Shown here: positions 6,472-14,191 of the stretch, one piece after another
How the letters are laid out: every line of letters starts with the position of its first letter
Position numbering within the stretch: the first letter of the stretch is position 1
From: Methylomicrobium sp.
GTDB taxonomy: Bacteria; Pseudomonadota; Gammaproteobacteria; Methylococcales; Methylomonadaceae
Length of the DNA: 14,198 bases
Assembly: GCA_007135635.1 (NCBI GenBank)
Contig: SLIO01000166.1
Location: 1 to 14,198 of the forward strand
Reading direction: 5' to 3'
The notes under the pieces: model-generated
Seen by the model: only the letters and a program-made list of their open reading frames with translations
Told to the model about the DNA's origin: nothing
Databases searched by the model: none
Position numbers and translations under genes: made by a program

Positions 6472-8370
6472 ATGAAATCAAATGCACTTAAAATCGTTAT
6501 CTGGATAGTGGTGGGGCTTACGTTATTCACGGCATTTAGCCGAATGGGCCCGCAAAACGATAGTAACTATGCCTTGTCGTACTCGGACTTCATCGAAGAC
6601 ATACGAGCCGGCGTAGTCGCTGAAGTCACTATCAACGGCGATGAAATCAACGGCCGTAGACGTAACGGGGAACGGTTTATGACCTATAACCCCAATGACG
6701 CCAAAATGATCGACGAATTGTTGGAATACGGCGTCAAAATCAAAGTCGCATCGCCGCCGAAACAATCAATGCTGATGCAGATATTTGTCTCATGGGCACC
6801 GATGTTACTATTGATCGCAGTCTGGGTTTATTTCTTTCGCAAGCAGCAAGGCGGCGGAATGGGCGGCCAGATGAATTTCGGTAAAAGCAAGGCTAAATTG
6901 CTGGAGGAAAACCAAATCAAGGTCAAGTTCACTGATGTTGCCGGCGTAGAAGAAGCCAAGGAAGACGTCGTGGAAATGGTGGATTTTCTGAGAGACCCCG
7001 CCAAGTATGAATTCCTAGGCGGTCAGATACCCCGCGGCGTTCTGATGGTGGGTCCTCCGGGAACCGGCAAAACATTGCTGGCGCGAGCCATAGCAGGCGA
7101 AGCGGGTGTGCCGTTCTTCTCGATATCCGGTTCGGATTTCGTCGAAATGTTCGTCGGTGTGGGTGCTTCTCGCGTTCGCGACATGTTCGAACAAGCCAAG
7201 AAACGCGCGCCTTGCATCATTTTCATCGACGAAATCGATGCGGTCGGCCGTCATCGTGGCAACGGTATGGGCGGCGGTAATGATGAGCGCGAACAAACCC
7301 TGAACCAATTGCTTGTAGAAATGGACGGCTTCAACGGCAACGAAGGTATCATCGTGATAGCGGCAACCAACCGTGCCGATGTGCTCGATAAAGCCTTGCT
7401 GAGACCTGGCCGATTCGACCGTCAAGTCACGGTCGGCTTACCCGATATCAAGGGCCGCGAGCAGATTCTTGGCGTCCATATCAAAAAAGTACCGCAAGCC
7501 GCCGATGTCAACATCAACGATCTTGCCAGAGGCACGCCCGGATTTTCCGGCGCGGAACTAGCGAACTTGATTAATGAAGCCGCTTTATTCGCTGCGAGGA
7601 AAAACAAACGCGAAGTGAACATGGAAGACCTCGATAAAGCCCGTGACAAGATGCTCATGGGGGCCGAAAGACGAAGCATGATGATGCGAGAAGAAGATAA
7701 ATTGATGACCGCCTATCATGAAGCCGGTCATGCTATCGTCGGACGCATCGTTCCGGAGCACGATCCGGTCTACAAAGTCAGTATCATGCCCCGCGGTGGT
7801 GCGCTAGGTATCACGATGTTCCTGCCTGAACGGGATTCCTATAGCGCCAGCCGGGATAAGTTGGAAAGCCAAATCGCCAGCTTATTTGGCGGACGCGTTG
7901 CCGAGGAAATTATTTACGGCAAAAACAAAGTGACCACCGGCGCGTCCAATGACATCGAGCGCGCCACTCAATTGGCCCGCAACATGGTGACTAAATGGGG
8001 ACTCTCCGATCGCCTCGGCCCGATGGATTACGGCCCGGATCAGAATCAAGGCTATTTCGGACCGCAAAATAAAGCGATGTCGGAACAAATGGCGCGATTG
8101 ATCGATGATGAGATTCGCTCGCTGGTCGACAAAAACTATGAGCGCGCCAGGCAGATTCTCACCGACCGCATGGACATCCTGCATAACATGGCGGAAGCCT
8201 TGATGTTGTGGGAAACCATCGATAAGTTTCAAATCGATGATCTGATGAAAGGCAAAAAAATCGCTCCGCCGATACCGGAAGATGATAACAAGGACGAGCA
8301 ACCACCTGTCTCCCTGACACCGGATACAACGAGCGGCGGTAATATCGGTCAAAGCGGCCTGGCAACCTAG
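6472..8370 (+). CDS. ftsH: ATP-dependent zinc metalloprotease FtsH
   Basis: FtsH is a hexameric inner-membrane AAA+ protease that degrades misassembled membrane proteins and short-lived regulators such as sigma-32. The 632 residues show two membrane segments (about 5-24 and 103-122) around a periplasmic domain and Walker A GPPGTGKT (194-201). They also show a pore loop FVG (227-230), Walker B IIFIDE (249-254), second-region-of-homology arginines (RPGRFDR, 311-317), zinc site HEAGH (416-420) and a distal Asp ligand (SND, 494). All key residues are intact. GGGGAG precedes the ATG by nine bases. Proteobacterial ftsH usually sits next to rlmE rather than hflKC, so this may be a second copy; the window cannot show that. 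Confidence 0.97.
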   Translation: MKSNALKIVIWIVVGLTLFTAFSRMGPQNDSNYALSYSDFIEDIRAGVVAEVTINGDEINGRRRNGERFMTYNPNDAKMIDELLEYGVKIKVASPPKQSMLMQIFVSWAPMLLLIAVWVYFFRKQQGGGMGGQMNFGKSKAKLLEENQIKVKFTDVAGVEEAKEDVVEMVDFLRDPAKYEFLGGQIPRGVLMVGPPGTGKTLLARAIAGEAGVPFFSISGSDFVEMFVGVGASRVRDMFEQAKKRAPCIIFIDEIDAVGRHRGNGMGGGNDEREQTLNQLLVEMDGFNGNEGIIVIAATNRADVLDKALLRPGRFDRQVTVGLPDIKGREQILGVHIKKVPQAADVNINDLARGTPGFSGAELANLINEAALFAARKNKREVNMEDLDKARDKMLMGAERRSMMMREEDKLMTAYHEAGHAIVGRIVPEHDPVYKVSIMPRGGALGITMFLPERDSYSASRDKLESQIASLFGGRVAEEIIYGKNKVTTGASNDIERATQLARNMVTKWGLSDRLGPMDYGPDQNQGYFGPQNKAMSEQMARLIDDEIRSLVDKNYERARQILTDRMDILHNMAEALMLWETIDKFQIDDLMKGKKIAPPIPEDDNKDEQPPVSLTPDTTSGGNIGQSGLAT

Positions 8371-8394
8371 CCGCTGTCAACGTCCTCCTCTATA

Positions 8395-8433
8395 AAGTCC
8401 TCCTGTTCGGTTCTTTCAGGAGGACTTCTTTTT
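8395..8433 (+). terminator. Intrinsic terminator after ftsH
   Basis: AAGTCCTCCTG (8395-8405) pairs with CAGGAGGACTT (8417-8427) in a perfect 11-bp stem with an 11-base loop, followed by C and five T's. It ends the sigma-hflK-hflC-ftsH unit. The next start codon lies only 12 bases past the T-run. A second copy of GTCCTCCT at 8382-8389 could compete with the 8397-8404 copy for the same 3' arm. Confidence 0.85.
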
Positions 8434-8445
8434 CAGGATAATTTC

Positions 8446-8886
8446 ATGAATAGTTTTGTAACAAAAGGCTTGACAAGCTTCAAATACGCCCTGGAAGCTA
8501 ATTATTATGTCTCGCTGGCCGTCAGTATCGCAGCAGCAACCCTATCCTTCACTAATGACCAGGCCTTTTTTGAGCTCAACACCGACCTTTACGGCCCCTT
8601 GAGTAACAACATCAAGATCATGATGATTTATATCGTACTAGCAGAATTATCAATGTTCGCTTATTGTGTTATGAAGCAAAGCTATAAAGAATTAACAGCC
8701 GCCGGTCTTTTTTTGATTTTGTTGAGTGGCGCGCTTGAATTTTACGGTCGCGTCAATCAAATTCCGATCGATAATACTTATCGACTGTTTTTTCTCTATG
8801 CAGGCCTTTCGCATATAGGCTATGGTTTATTATCGTTTCTACCCGTAAAACAGGAATACGACGGTCAACATGTCGAGGAATCCTGA
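8446..8886 (+). CDS. Small four-helix membrane protein, function unknown
   Basis: I do not recognise this 146-residue protein. It shows four hydrophobic segments (about 19-34, 57-76, 82-98 and 112-132), a short polar N terminus and an acidic C-terminal tail. No cofactor motif or metal ligand cluster stands out. The PsiE family, similar in size and helix number, was considered but there is no convincing motif match. AGGA (8435-8438) seven bases before the ATG supports translation. The gene starts 12 bases after the ftsH terminator on the same strand, so it must rely on read-through or on a promoter inside the end of ftsH. Length, SD and membrane pattern make a real gene likely. Confidence 0.75.
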   Translation: MNSFVTKGLTSFKYALEANYYVSLAVSIAAATLSFTNDQAFFELNTDLYGPLSNNIKIMMIYIVLAELSMFAYCVMKQSYKELTAAGLFLILLSGALEFYGRVNQIPIDNTYRLFFLYAGLSHIGYGLLSFLPVKQEYDGQHVEES

Positions 8887-8943
8887 TAAGCAAACCCGAT
8901 AAATCTGTTGTTGCCACTCTCATTTTGGACCCGAGTCATGAAT

Positions 8944-9108
8944 ATATACTTCGCACGATCACATTTTCTGGTAAGCTCACGCCTCTTTTGTCCGGTAGCT
9001 GCGTTGCGAAAACAGTTACATAGCTTGCTATGCGCCTGTTTTCGCGCCTTGCCACCGAACAAAATAGCATTGCCATAAAAGCCGAAAACATGACCATGCG
9101 AAGTATAT
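8944..9108. repeat. Nested 165-bp palindromic element running into the yfcH start
   Basis: Four nested inverted repeats share one centre. The outer arms are a perfect 12 bp (ATATACTTCGCA at 8944-8955, TGCGAAGTATAT at 9097-9108). The next are 14 bp with two mismatches (8986-8999 and 9051-9064). Then come a perfect 10 bp (GCGAAAACAG at 9006-9015, CTGTTTTCGC at 9036-9045) and a central 6-bp hairpin (CATAGC-TT-GCTATG, 9019-9032). The right outer arm overlaps the first codons of the epimerase gene. It looks like a MITE or REP-type element; no transposase is present. Confidence 0.7.
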
Positions 9109-10010
9109 TACTAACAGGCGGCACCGGTTTTATCGGCACCCTTTTAACCAGACAATTAAGCGGTCAAGGTCACCAGCTGACGGTACTTAGCCGGAACCCC
9201 GAACGCGTACCGTTAATTTGCGGCCCTGACATAAAAGGCCTGGGCAGCTTCGACGATATCCGCCCAGACCAAAGATTCGACGCAATCATTAATCTGGCCG
9301 GTGCGCCTATTTTCGACAAAAGATGGACCGAGGCACAAAAACGCATCATTTGGGACAGCCGCGTCTTATTGACTGATCGTTTGTTTGAAACGATGAAACG
9401 ATTGGCCGTAAAACCGGAAGTCTTGATTAGTGGGTCGGCGATAGGCTATTACGGAAACCAAGGCGACACGGTTCTCGATGAAGAGACGCCCGCCAAAGAC
9501 GATTTTTCACATCGATTATGCTCGGCCTGGGAAAACAGTGCGCTTCAAGCCGAGCAGCTAGATATTAGAGTTTGTTTAATACGAACCGGTTTGGTTCTAG
9601 GGCACGGAGGGGGACTGCTACAACGTATGCTCCTCCCCTTCAAGCTTGGCTTGGGCGGCCAAATCGGTCCCGGCAACCAATGGATGTCTTGGATACACCG
9701 GCAAGATTGGATCAATATCGCCTGCGCAATGTTGAACGACGACTCAATGCGCGGCCCCTACAATGCTACCGCGCCTAACCCCGTTACCAATCGCGAGTTC
9801 ACCGAAACGCTAGCCGCCTGCTTGAAACGTCCTGCCCTACTACCGATTCCCGCTTGGGCTTTGAAGCTACTGCTCGGTGAAATGTCGGAACTAGTACTTG
9901 GCAGCCAACGCGTCTTGCCATTAAGACTGATTAATGAACTTGGCTTCAGTTTTGAATATAACGACTTGCAATCGGCTTTTACCGAGGCTCTGTCATCCCA
10001 CTGTGATTGA
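9096..10010 (+). CDS. YfcH-type SDR family epimerase/NAD(P)-binding protein
   Basis: This 304-residue protein belongs to the TIGR01777/YfcH group of atypical short-chain dehydrogenase relatives, whose substrate is not established. It starts with the nucleotide-binding loop GGTGFIG (8-14), followed by NLAGAPI (66-72), the family hallmark SAIGYYG (114-120) and a C-x-x-WEN motif (142-147). It ends in a DUF1731-like domain with GEMSELVLGSQRVLP. I placed the start at the ATG at 9096, one residue before the usual beta strand; an ATG at 9090 is equally possible. Neither has a clear Shine-Dalgarno. A longer frame from 9030 would add 20 or more residues encoded by the palindromic repeat and is unlikely. 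It is convergent with metG. Confidence 0.9.
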   Translation: MRSILLTGGTGFIGTLLTRQLSGQGHQLTVLSRNPERVPLICGPDIKGLGSFDDIRPDQRFDAIINLAGAPIFDKRWTEAQKRIIWDSRVLLTDRLFETMKRLAVKPEVLISGSAIGYYGNQGDTVLDEETPAKDDFSHRLCSAWENSALQAEQLDIRVCLIRTGLVLGHGGGLLQRMLLPFKLGLGGQIGPGNQWMSWIHRQDWINIACAMLNDDSMRGPYNATAPNPVTNREFTETLAACLKRPALLPIPAWALKLLLGEMSELVLGSQRVLPLRLINELGFSFEYNDLQSAFTEALSSHCD

Positions 10011-10152
10011 TTATTCCCTTTTGATCGAGAAGCCGTCTAAGATAAGAATTTATTTCAATGGCTTATTATGCTTATGCAAATTACTCTTAAGCAGGACGGG
10101 GTTTGCAACTTATGGGCATCAAGCTAAAAAAGACCAACCCGCACCACGCTCT

Positions 10153-10287
10153 TTCCCAAGCTCCAGCTTCCTGAGACCGACACAAGGACCGCACATTGCC
10201 AATCAACCCCGGCTTACTCATTCAAATTTCCTTGATTGTCGGGAAGCTAGAGCTTCCTGAACAGGTTACCCAAGCTGAAGCTCTCAT
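10153..10287. repeat. Three copies of an AAGCT-NN-AGCT palindromic unit
   Basis: Related units lie at about 10153-10174 (CCCAAGCTCCAGCTTCCTGA), 10239-10260 (GGGAAGCTAGAGCTTCCTGA) and 10267-10287 (CCCAAGCTGAAGCTC). Each is a small dyad; the second is perfect (GGAAGCT-AG-AGCTTCC, 10242-10257). They look like members of a dispersed intergenic repeat family. Confidence 0.55.
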
Positions 10288-10337
10288 CGTTATACATAAG
10301 TACCGGTACACTTGATGAACAGAGTTTATCGAATAAC

Positions 10338-10416
10338 TGGGAGCGTTGATGTTTGATAAATCTGTGGATATTGATCGTCATTGGCTTCGATAGTCGCGAC
10401 GAAGGCGTCGCTCCCA
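10338..10416. repeat. 79-bp element bounded by TGGGAGCG/CGCTCCCA
   Basis: TGGGAGCG (10338-10345) and CGCTCCCA (10409-10416) are perfect 8-bp inverted ends. A 6-bp hairpin GCGACG-AAGG-CGTCGC (10396-10411) sits within and overlaps the right end. Its motif resembles short palindromic repeats seen in other gammaproteobacterial intergenic regions (from memory, not checked). Confidence 0.45.
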
Positions 10417-10448
10417 CAGGGGCGGCGATGATCGCTCCAGTGCTGTGT

Positions 10449-10471
10449 GTCGGGCAATTTTTTTGCCTGAC
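10449..10471. other. Hairpin in the metG 3' flank
   Basis: GTCGGGCAA (10449-10457) and TTGCCTGAC (10463-10471) form a 9-bp stem with one G-U pair on the plus strand and a five-T loop. It lies about 75 bases past the metG stop. No T-tail follows on either strand, so a terminator role is only a possibility. Confidence 0.3.
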
Positions 10472-10544
10472 TATACCGGGCTTTCAAGCCAAGTGATTGC
10501 TCGCTATCAGAAATGGTGAACTTGCACTCATTCTTTGAATTCTG

Positions 10545-12563
10545 TCACTTGACGCGCATGCCCGGCACGGCACCCTGGTCGGGACTCAGCAACCAGATGT
10601 CCTTGCCGCCGGGCCCGGCCGCCAACACCATGCCTTCGGATAAACCGAAGCGCATTTTCCTGGGCTTCAGGTTCGCAACGACCAAGGTCAATTTGCCGAC
10701 CAAGTCTTCCGTGGCGTAGGCCGATTTGATGCCGGCAAAGATATTGCGTGTTTCATCGCCGATATCGACGGTTAATTGCAGCAACTTGTCGGCGCCTTCG
10801 ACATGCTCGGCTTTGACAATGCGCGCGATGCGAAGATCCAGTTTGGCGAAATCGTCGAACTCGATCGGCTCGGCAATCGGGTCGAATCGTTTCGGTTTCG
10901 GCTCATCGGTTTTTTGCAGATTTTCTTTCGAGGCTTCAATTACGGCGGCGATTTTATCCGGTTCGACGCGCGTCATCAAAGGACGAAACACGTCGATTTG
11001 ATGATCGAGCAAGGGTTCGGCACGGTCCGGCCAGGCTTCCGGCTCAAGGTTCAGAAAAATCTCGGCTTGATGCGCCATTGCCGGTACGACCGGTTTTAAA
11101 TAGACGATCAGCAATCTGAATAAGTTGATGCCCATTGAGCAGACTTCATGCAATTCCTCGTCGCGGCCTTCTTCTTTCGCGATCAGCCAGGGTTTTTTCT
11201 CGTCGATGTATTGATTGGCCCGATCCGCGAGCGCCATGATTTCTCGCATCGCCTTGCCGAATTCGCGTGCATCGTAACAACGTGCAATGCCTTCATTAGC
11301 CTCGGTAAAATAATCGAACAGGTCCGGCTCCGCGCAATGTTTCGACAGCATGCCGTCAAAACGCTTATGAATGAAACCGGCGCAACGGCTTGCAATATTG
11401 ACGACCTTACCGACTAGGTCGGAATTGACGCGCTGAGTAAAATCGTCGAAGTTCAGATCGATATCGTCAACGCCGGAGCCCAGTTTCGCGGCAAAATAAT
11501 AACGCAAATATTCCGGATTAAGGTGATCGAGATAAGTGCGCGCCTTAATGAAAGTGCCGCGCGATTTGGACATCTTTTCGCCATTAACGGTTAAAAATCC
11601 GTGTGCAAAAATCGCACTCGGCGTTCTGAATCCGGAACCTTTAAGCATCGCCGGCCAGAACAAGGCATGAAAATAAATGATGTCCTTACCGATAAAGTGA
11701 TAGAGCTCAGCATCGCTTTCTTCTGCCCAAAAGTCGTCGAAATTTAAGTCTTCCCGGCTTTCGCATAGATTCTTGAAGCTAGCCATGTAACCGATCGGCG
11801 CATCGAGCCAAACATAAAAATATTTGCCCGGTGCATCAGGTATTTCGAAACCGAAATAAGGCGCATCGCGCGAAATATCCCATTCTTGCAAGCCGTTTTG
11901 GAGCCATTCATTCATTTTATTGCCGACTTCCGGCTGTAAATGGCCTTCCTTTATCCAGTCTCGCAGCATGTTCTCGAAATCCGGCAGTTTAAAGAAATAA
12001 TGAAGCGATTCCCTCTCAATCGGTTTTTCGCCGGAAACGACCGAGACGGCATTTTTCAATTCGGTCGGCGAATAAGTCGCGCCGCACACCTCACAGCTAT
12101 CGCCGTATTGATCCTTAGCGCCGCATTTCGGGCAATCGCCTTTGATGAAGCGGTCGGGCAAAAACATATTTTTGACCGGATCGAAAGCCTGCGTGATGCT
12201 GCGCGATGTGATATGCCCGCCTTCGCGCAAACGCCTATAGATCAACTCGGCGAGCGATTTGTTTTCTTCGGAATGCGTACTATGAAAATTGTCGAATGCG
12301 ACGCCGAACTCGGTAAAGTCGGCCAAATGCTCTTCGGCGGAGCGGGCGATTAATTGTTCCGGTGAAATGCCTTCACTATCGGCCCGTAGCATGATCGGCG
12401 TACCGTGCGTATCATCGGCACAGACGAAATAGCATTGCTGATGCCGTTGTTTCTGAAACCGTACCCAAATATCGGTTTGAATATATTCGACCATGTGTCC
12501 TAAATGAATCGGACCATTGGCATAAGGTAGGGCACTGGTAACAAGAATTTTTCTGTCTGACAT
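10545..12563 (-). CDS. metG: Methionyl-tRNA synthetase
   Basis: MetG is the class I aminoacyl-tRNA synthetase that charges tRNA-Met with methionine in the cytoplasm. The 672 residues carry the HIGH-type motif HLGH (20-23) and a zinc knuckle with Cys 144, 147, 157 and 160. The KMSKS loop is present (330-334), as is the anticodon-binding helical domain (about 390-545). A C-terminal tRNA-binding OB-fold (about 569-672; [20 protein letters not shown]) aids dimerisation in the long form of the enzyme. Length and all signature residues match the E. coli type. The start ATG opens directly into the catalytic domain as expected; no strong Shine-Dalgarno is visible. The gene is complete and looks essential and ordinary. 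Confidence 0.97.
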   Translation of the reverse strand: MSDRKILVTSALPYANGPIHLGHMVEYIQTDIWVRFQKQRHQQCYFVCADDTHGTPIMLRADSEGISPEQLIARSAEEHLADFTEFGVAFDNFHSTHSEENKSLAELIYRRLREGGHITSRSITQAFDPVKNMFLPDRFIKGDCPKCGAKDQYGDSCEVCGATYSPTELKNAVSVVSGEKPIERESLHYFFKLPDFENMLRDWIKEGHLQPEVGNKMNEWLQNGLQEWDISRDAPYFGFEIPDAPGKYFYVWLDAPIGYMASFKNLCESREDLNFDDFWAEESDAELYHFIGKDIIYFHALFWPAMLKGSGFRTPSAIFAHGFLTVNGEKMSKSRGTFIKARTYLDHLNPEYLRYYFAAKLGSGVDDIDLNFDDFTQRVNSDLVGKVVNIASRCAGFIHKRFDGMLSKHCAEPDLFDYFTEANEGIARCYDAREFGKAMREIMALADRANQYIDEKKPWLIAKEEGRDEELHEVCSMGINLFRLLIVYLKPVVPAMAHQAEIFLNLEPEAWPDRAEPLLDHQIDVFRPLMTRVEPDKIAAVIEASKENLQKTDEPKPKRFDPIAEPIEFDDFAKLDLRIARIVKAEHVEGADKLLQLTVDIGDETRNIFAGIKSAYATEDLVGKLTLVVANLKPRKMRFGLSEGMVLAAGPGGKDIWLLSPDQGAVPGMRVK

Positions 12564-12602
12564 GGTTTTAACCGGCGAAAATGAGATGAAAACAAGCGCA
12601 CT

Positions 12603-12611
12603 ATTATGGCA
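12603..12611 (-). promoter_or_regulatory. Possible extended -10 promoter for metG
   Basis: On the minus strand TG-C-CATAAT, an extended -10 with five of six consensus bases, lies about 40 bases before the metG ATG. No good -35 is found at 16-18 bases, as is common with extended -10 promoters. Confidence 0.35.
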
Positions 12612-12634
12612 TAAAACCTGATTTTATTGGGACT

Positions 12635-12668
12635 TACAAAACGACCAAGGCAGGACAAACGTTTTGTA
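12635..12668. repeat. 9-bp inverted repeat upstream of metG
   Basis: TACAAAACG (12635-12643) and CGTTTTGTA (12660-12668) are perfect inverted copies with a 16-base spacer. They sit just upstream of the proposed metG promoter. The site could be an operator or a hairpin; no binding protein can be named. Confidence 0.4.
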
Positions 12669-12833
12669 TATTAGTTAATATTGTTGACTTGGATAAAACC
12701 TTTACTCGATACGACGCCTTTATCGCAATGGCCTTGAATATTCTAACTAACGCTTATGAAAGCTAAGCAATCACCCCGGCAAATGAAAGTGCAAAGATGG
12801 AAAGAGCGCGGTCACTCGACCGGTAGGATGCCA

Positions 12834-12906
12834 TGAACCCAGCCCCTAAATTATCCAAGACAATTAAACATGGCCAATGGGCTATGGAATTTAGGTGCTG
12901 GGTGAA
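12834..12906. mobile_element. 65-bp MITE-like element with TGAA direct repeats
   Basis: CCCAGCCCCTAAATT (12838-12852) and AATTTAGGTGCTGGG (12888-12902) are 15-bp terminal inverted repeats with one mismatch. TGAA flanks both ends directly (12834-12837 and 12903-12906), as a 4-bp target duplication would. The 35-base middle includes a smaller imperfect hairpin (CATGGCC with GGGCTATG). It codes for nothing. Confidence 0.55.
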
Positions 12907-13012
12907 TATGTCCCTTTAGGCTCAACGAATATATCCATTTGGATGTTTTTCAATGAAATTAACGTAAACTGCATTACACTTATCTCTAGTATGACTTGTA
13001 TTTGTTCCGCTT

Positions 13013-13903
13013 ATGAATCAGTCCATAACAAGTATCGATGTCCTTTGCGTAGGACAAGCGACTTACGATCTTATTTTTTCGGTACCGGCTCACCCCGGTG
13101 CCGATGAGAAAGTATTTGCCGACCGTTTTGCCGGCTGCGGCGGAGGGCCTGCTGCCAATGCCGCGATAACGGTTGCTCGTCTGGGTTACAAAGCGGCCTT
13201 TGCCGGTTATTTGGGCAATGACTTGTTCGGTTCCAAACATTGGCAGGAATTTTCTGATGCAGGAGTCGATACCGACTTGATCATTAGGGGCCAGGCCCCG
13301 ACGCCGCTGTCGGCAATTCTGGTTAAACCCGATGGACAACGTTCTCTGATCAATTACAAAGGTGCAACCCGGCCTTTGCCCGCCGATGCGAACAATTACT
13401 CGAGCCTCGAGTTCAAAACCGTGCTGTTCGACGGTCACGAACCGCACATTTCTATAAAATTGGCTCGATATGCAAAACTCATTGGCATTACGACCCTGCT
13501 CGATGCCGGTTCGGTTCACGAAGGCACCCTTGGCTTATTGGACTTATCTGATTATTTGGTTGCTTCGGAAAAGTTTGCACTGCAATACGCCGGTGACACA
13601 CGCACCGCATTGAGCCGTCTGGCGGAAATCGCGCCGAATGTCGTGATTACATTAGGCGAAAACGGTTTGATTTGGCAACGTGGTAATGAACAAGGCGAGA
13701 TGCCGGCGTATCCTATCATCGCGATCGATACCACCGGCGCCGGCGATGCTTTTCACGGCGCATTCGCGGCCGCGTTGGCCGCAGGTAAAAACTGGCTTGA
13801 TATTTTGAATTATGCCAGCGCGGCCGGTGCACTTTGTTGCACTAAGACCGGCGCCAGACCCGGATTACCTACCTGTGAAGAAATGCAGGATTTTTTACGT
13901 TAG
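13013..13903 (+). CDS. PfkB/ribokinase-family sugar kinase
   Basis: The 296-residue protein is an ATP-dependent kinase of the PfkB family, cytoplasmic, probably acting on a sugar or sugar phosphate. An N-terminal GGGPAANAA (43-51) gives substrate-site glycines. The second PfkB signature DTTGAGDAFHGAF (239-251) contains the anion hole and the catalytic base D245. INYKG (113-117) and TLGENG (213-218) fit the fold. The pattern is closest, by eye, to the ketohexokinase/sulfofructokinase (YihV) branch, but the substrate cannot be read from the sequence. No Shine-Dalgarno is visible; the start fits the family N terminus. The stop codon TAG forms the first bases of a downstream inverted-repeat element. 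Confidence 0.9.
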   Translation: MNQSITSIDVLCVGQATYDLIFSVPAHPGADEKVFADRFAGCGGGPAANAAITVARLGYKAAFAGYLGNDLFGSKHWQEFSDAGVDTDLIIRGQAPTPLSAILVKPDGQRSLINYKGATRPLPADANNYSSLEFKTVLFDGHEPHISIKLARYAKLIGITTLLDAGSVHEGTLGLLDLSDYLVASEKFALQYAGDTRTALSRLAEIAPNVVITLGENGLIWQRGNEQGEMPAYPIIAIDTTGAGDAFHGAFAAALAAGKNWLDILNYASAAGALCCTKTGARPGLPTCEEMQDFLR

Positions 13904-14132
13904 GATTTCGCGAAAAATAACTTCCTGGAGTTATGAGCTTTGTCGAGGATTCGGTAACTCGCCTGGCAGGACGCCGTGAATAAGTCCTTGTAGGCTTGAC
14001 GGCGGCGACTGATTGCCAAGGATGGCGTGAATGCAGATTTTGCAGGAGCAAAAATCTGCCCTGCCGTCGACAACTGCCAATCGAGCAACCGAACCCTCCA
14101 AAAATAGGGAAGTTATTTATGACCAAATCCTA
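13901..14132. mobile_element. 232-bp MITE-like element with 25-bp imperfect terminal inverted repeats
   Basis: The ends are TAGGATTT-N6-AAATAACTTCC (13901-13925) and GGAAGTTATTT-N6-AAATCCTA (14108-14132). Nineteen of 25 positions pair, with the six unpaired bases in the same place on both sides. Inside are hairpins GAGTTA/TAACTC (13928-13960), CGCCGT/ACGGCG (near 13971-14003) and a strong GCAGATTTTGC-AGGA-GCAAAAATCTGC (14033-14059). Both ends begin with TA, as in elements moved by IS630/Tc1-type enzymes. No coding sequence is inside. Its first three bases are the kinase stop codon. Confidence 0.6.
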
Positions 14133-14138
14133 AATAAA

Positions 14139-14191
14139 TGTAGCAATTCCCAGTTTGAGCATTTATGAGTCCCAAATTGGGAATTACTGCA
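14139..14191. repeat. 19-bp-arm inverted repeat at the window end
   Basis: TGTAGCAATTCCCAGTTTG (14139-14157) and CAAATTGGGAATTACTGCA (14173-14191) pair with only three transition mismatches, two of which are G-U-type, across a 15-base loop. It starts seven bases after the preceding element. No T-tail follows, so it is more likely another repeat unit than a terminator. Confidence 0.5.

Larger units (their letters stand above)
10011..10544. other. 534-bp gene-free gap between convergent genes
   Basis: I see no supported gene. The space contains three AAGCT-NN-AGCT repeat units, an 8-bp inverted-repeat element and a small hairpin, listed separately. Open frames here have no protein features and overlap the repeats. 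No classical terminator with a T-tail was found for either flanking gene. Confidence 0.6.
12564..13012. other. 449-bp gap between divergent metG and the sugar kinase
   Basis: No gene is supported here. The gap holds the proposed metG promoter, a 9-bp inverted repeat, a minor hairpin CGGTC-ACTC-GACCG (12809-12822) and a 65-bp MITE-like element. No convincing promoter or Shine-Dalgarno for the kinase gene was found. Confidence 0.5.

Noticed and set aside
7882..8352. 156-codon frame on the opposite strand of ftsH
   Set aside because: Shadow of the conserved FtsH coding frame; composition and lack of motifs argue against a gene.
9030..9095. Longer N terminus for the YfcH-like protein
   Set aside because: The extra codons lie in the palindromic repeat and precede the normal first beta strand of the Rossmann fold.
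9934..10260. 108-codon plus-strand frame after the epimerase
   Set aside because: It overlaps the end of the epimerase gene in another frame, runs through repeats and shows no protein features.
10153..10287. CRISPR array
   Set aside because: Only three short, diverged palindromic units with unequal spacing and no cas genes.
12986..13519. 177-codon frame opposite the sugar kinase
   Set aside because: Shadow of the PfkB kinase gene, with no recognisable protein features.
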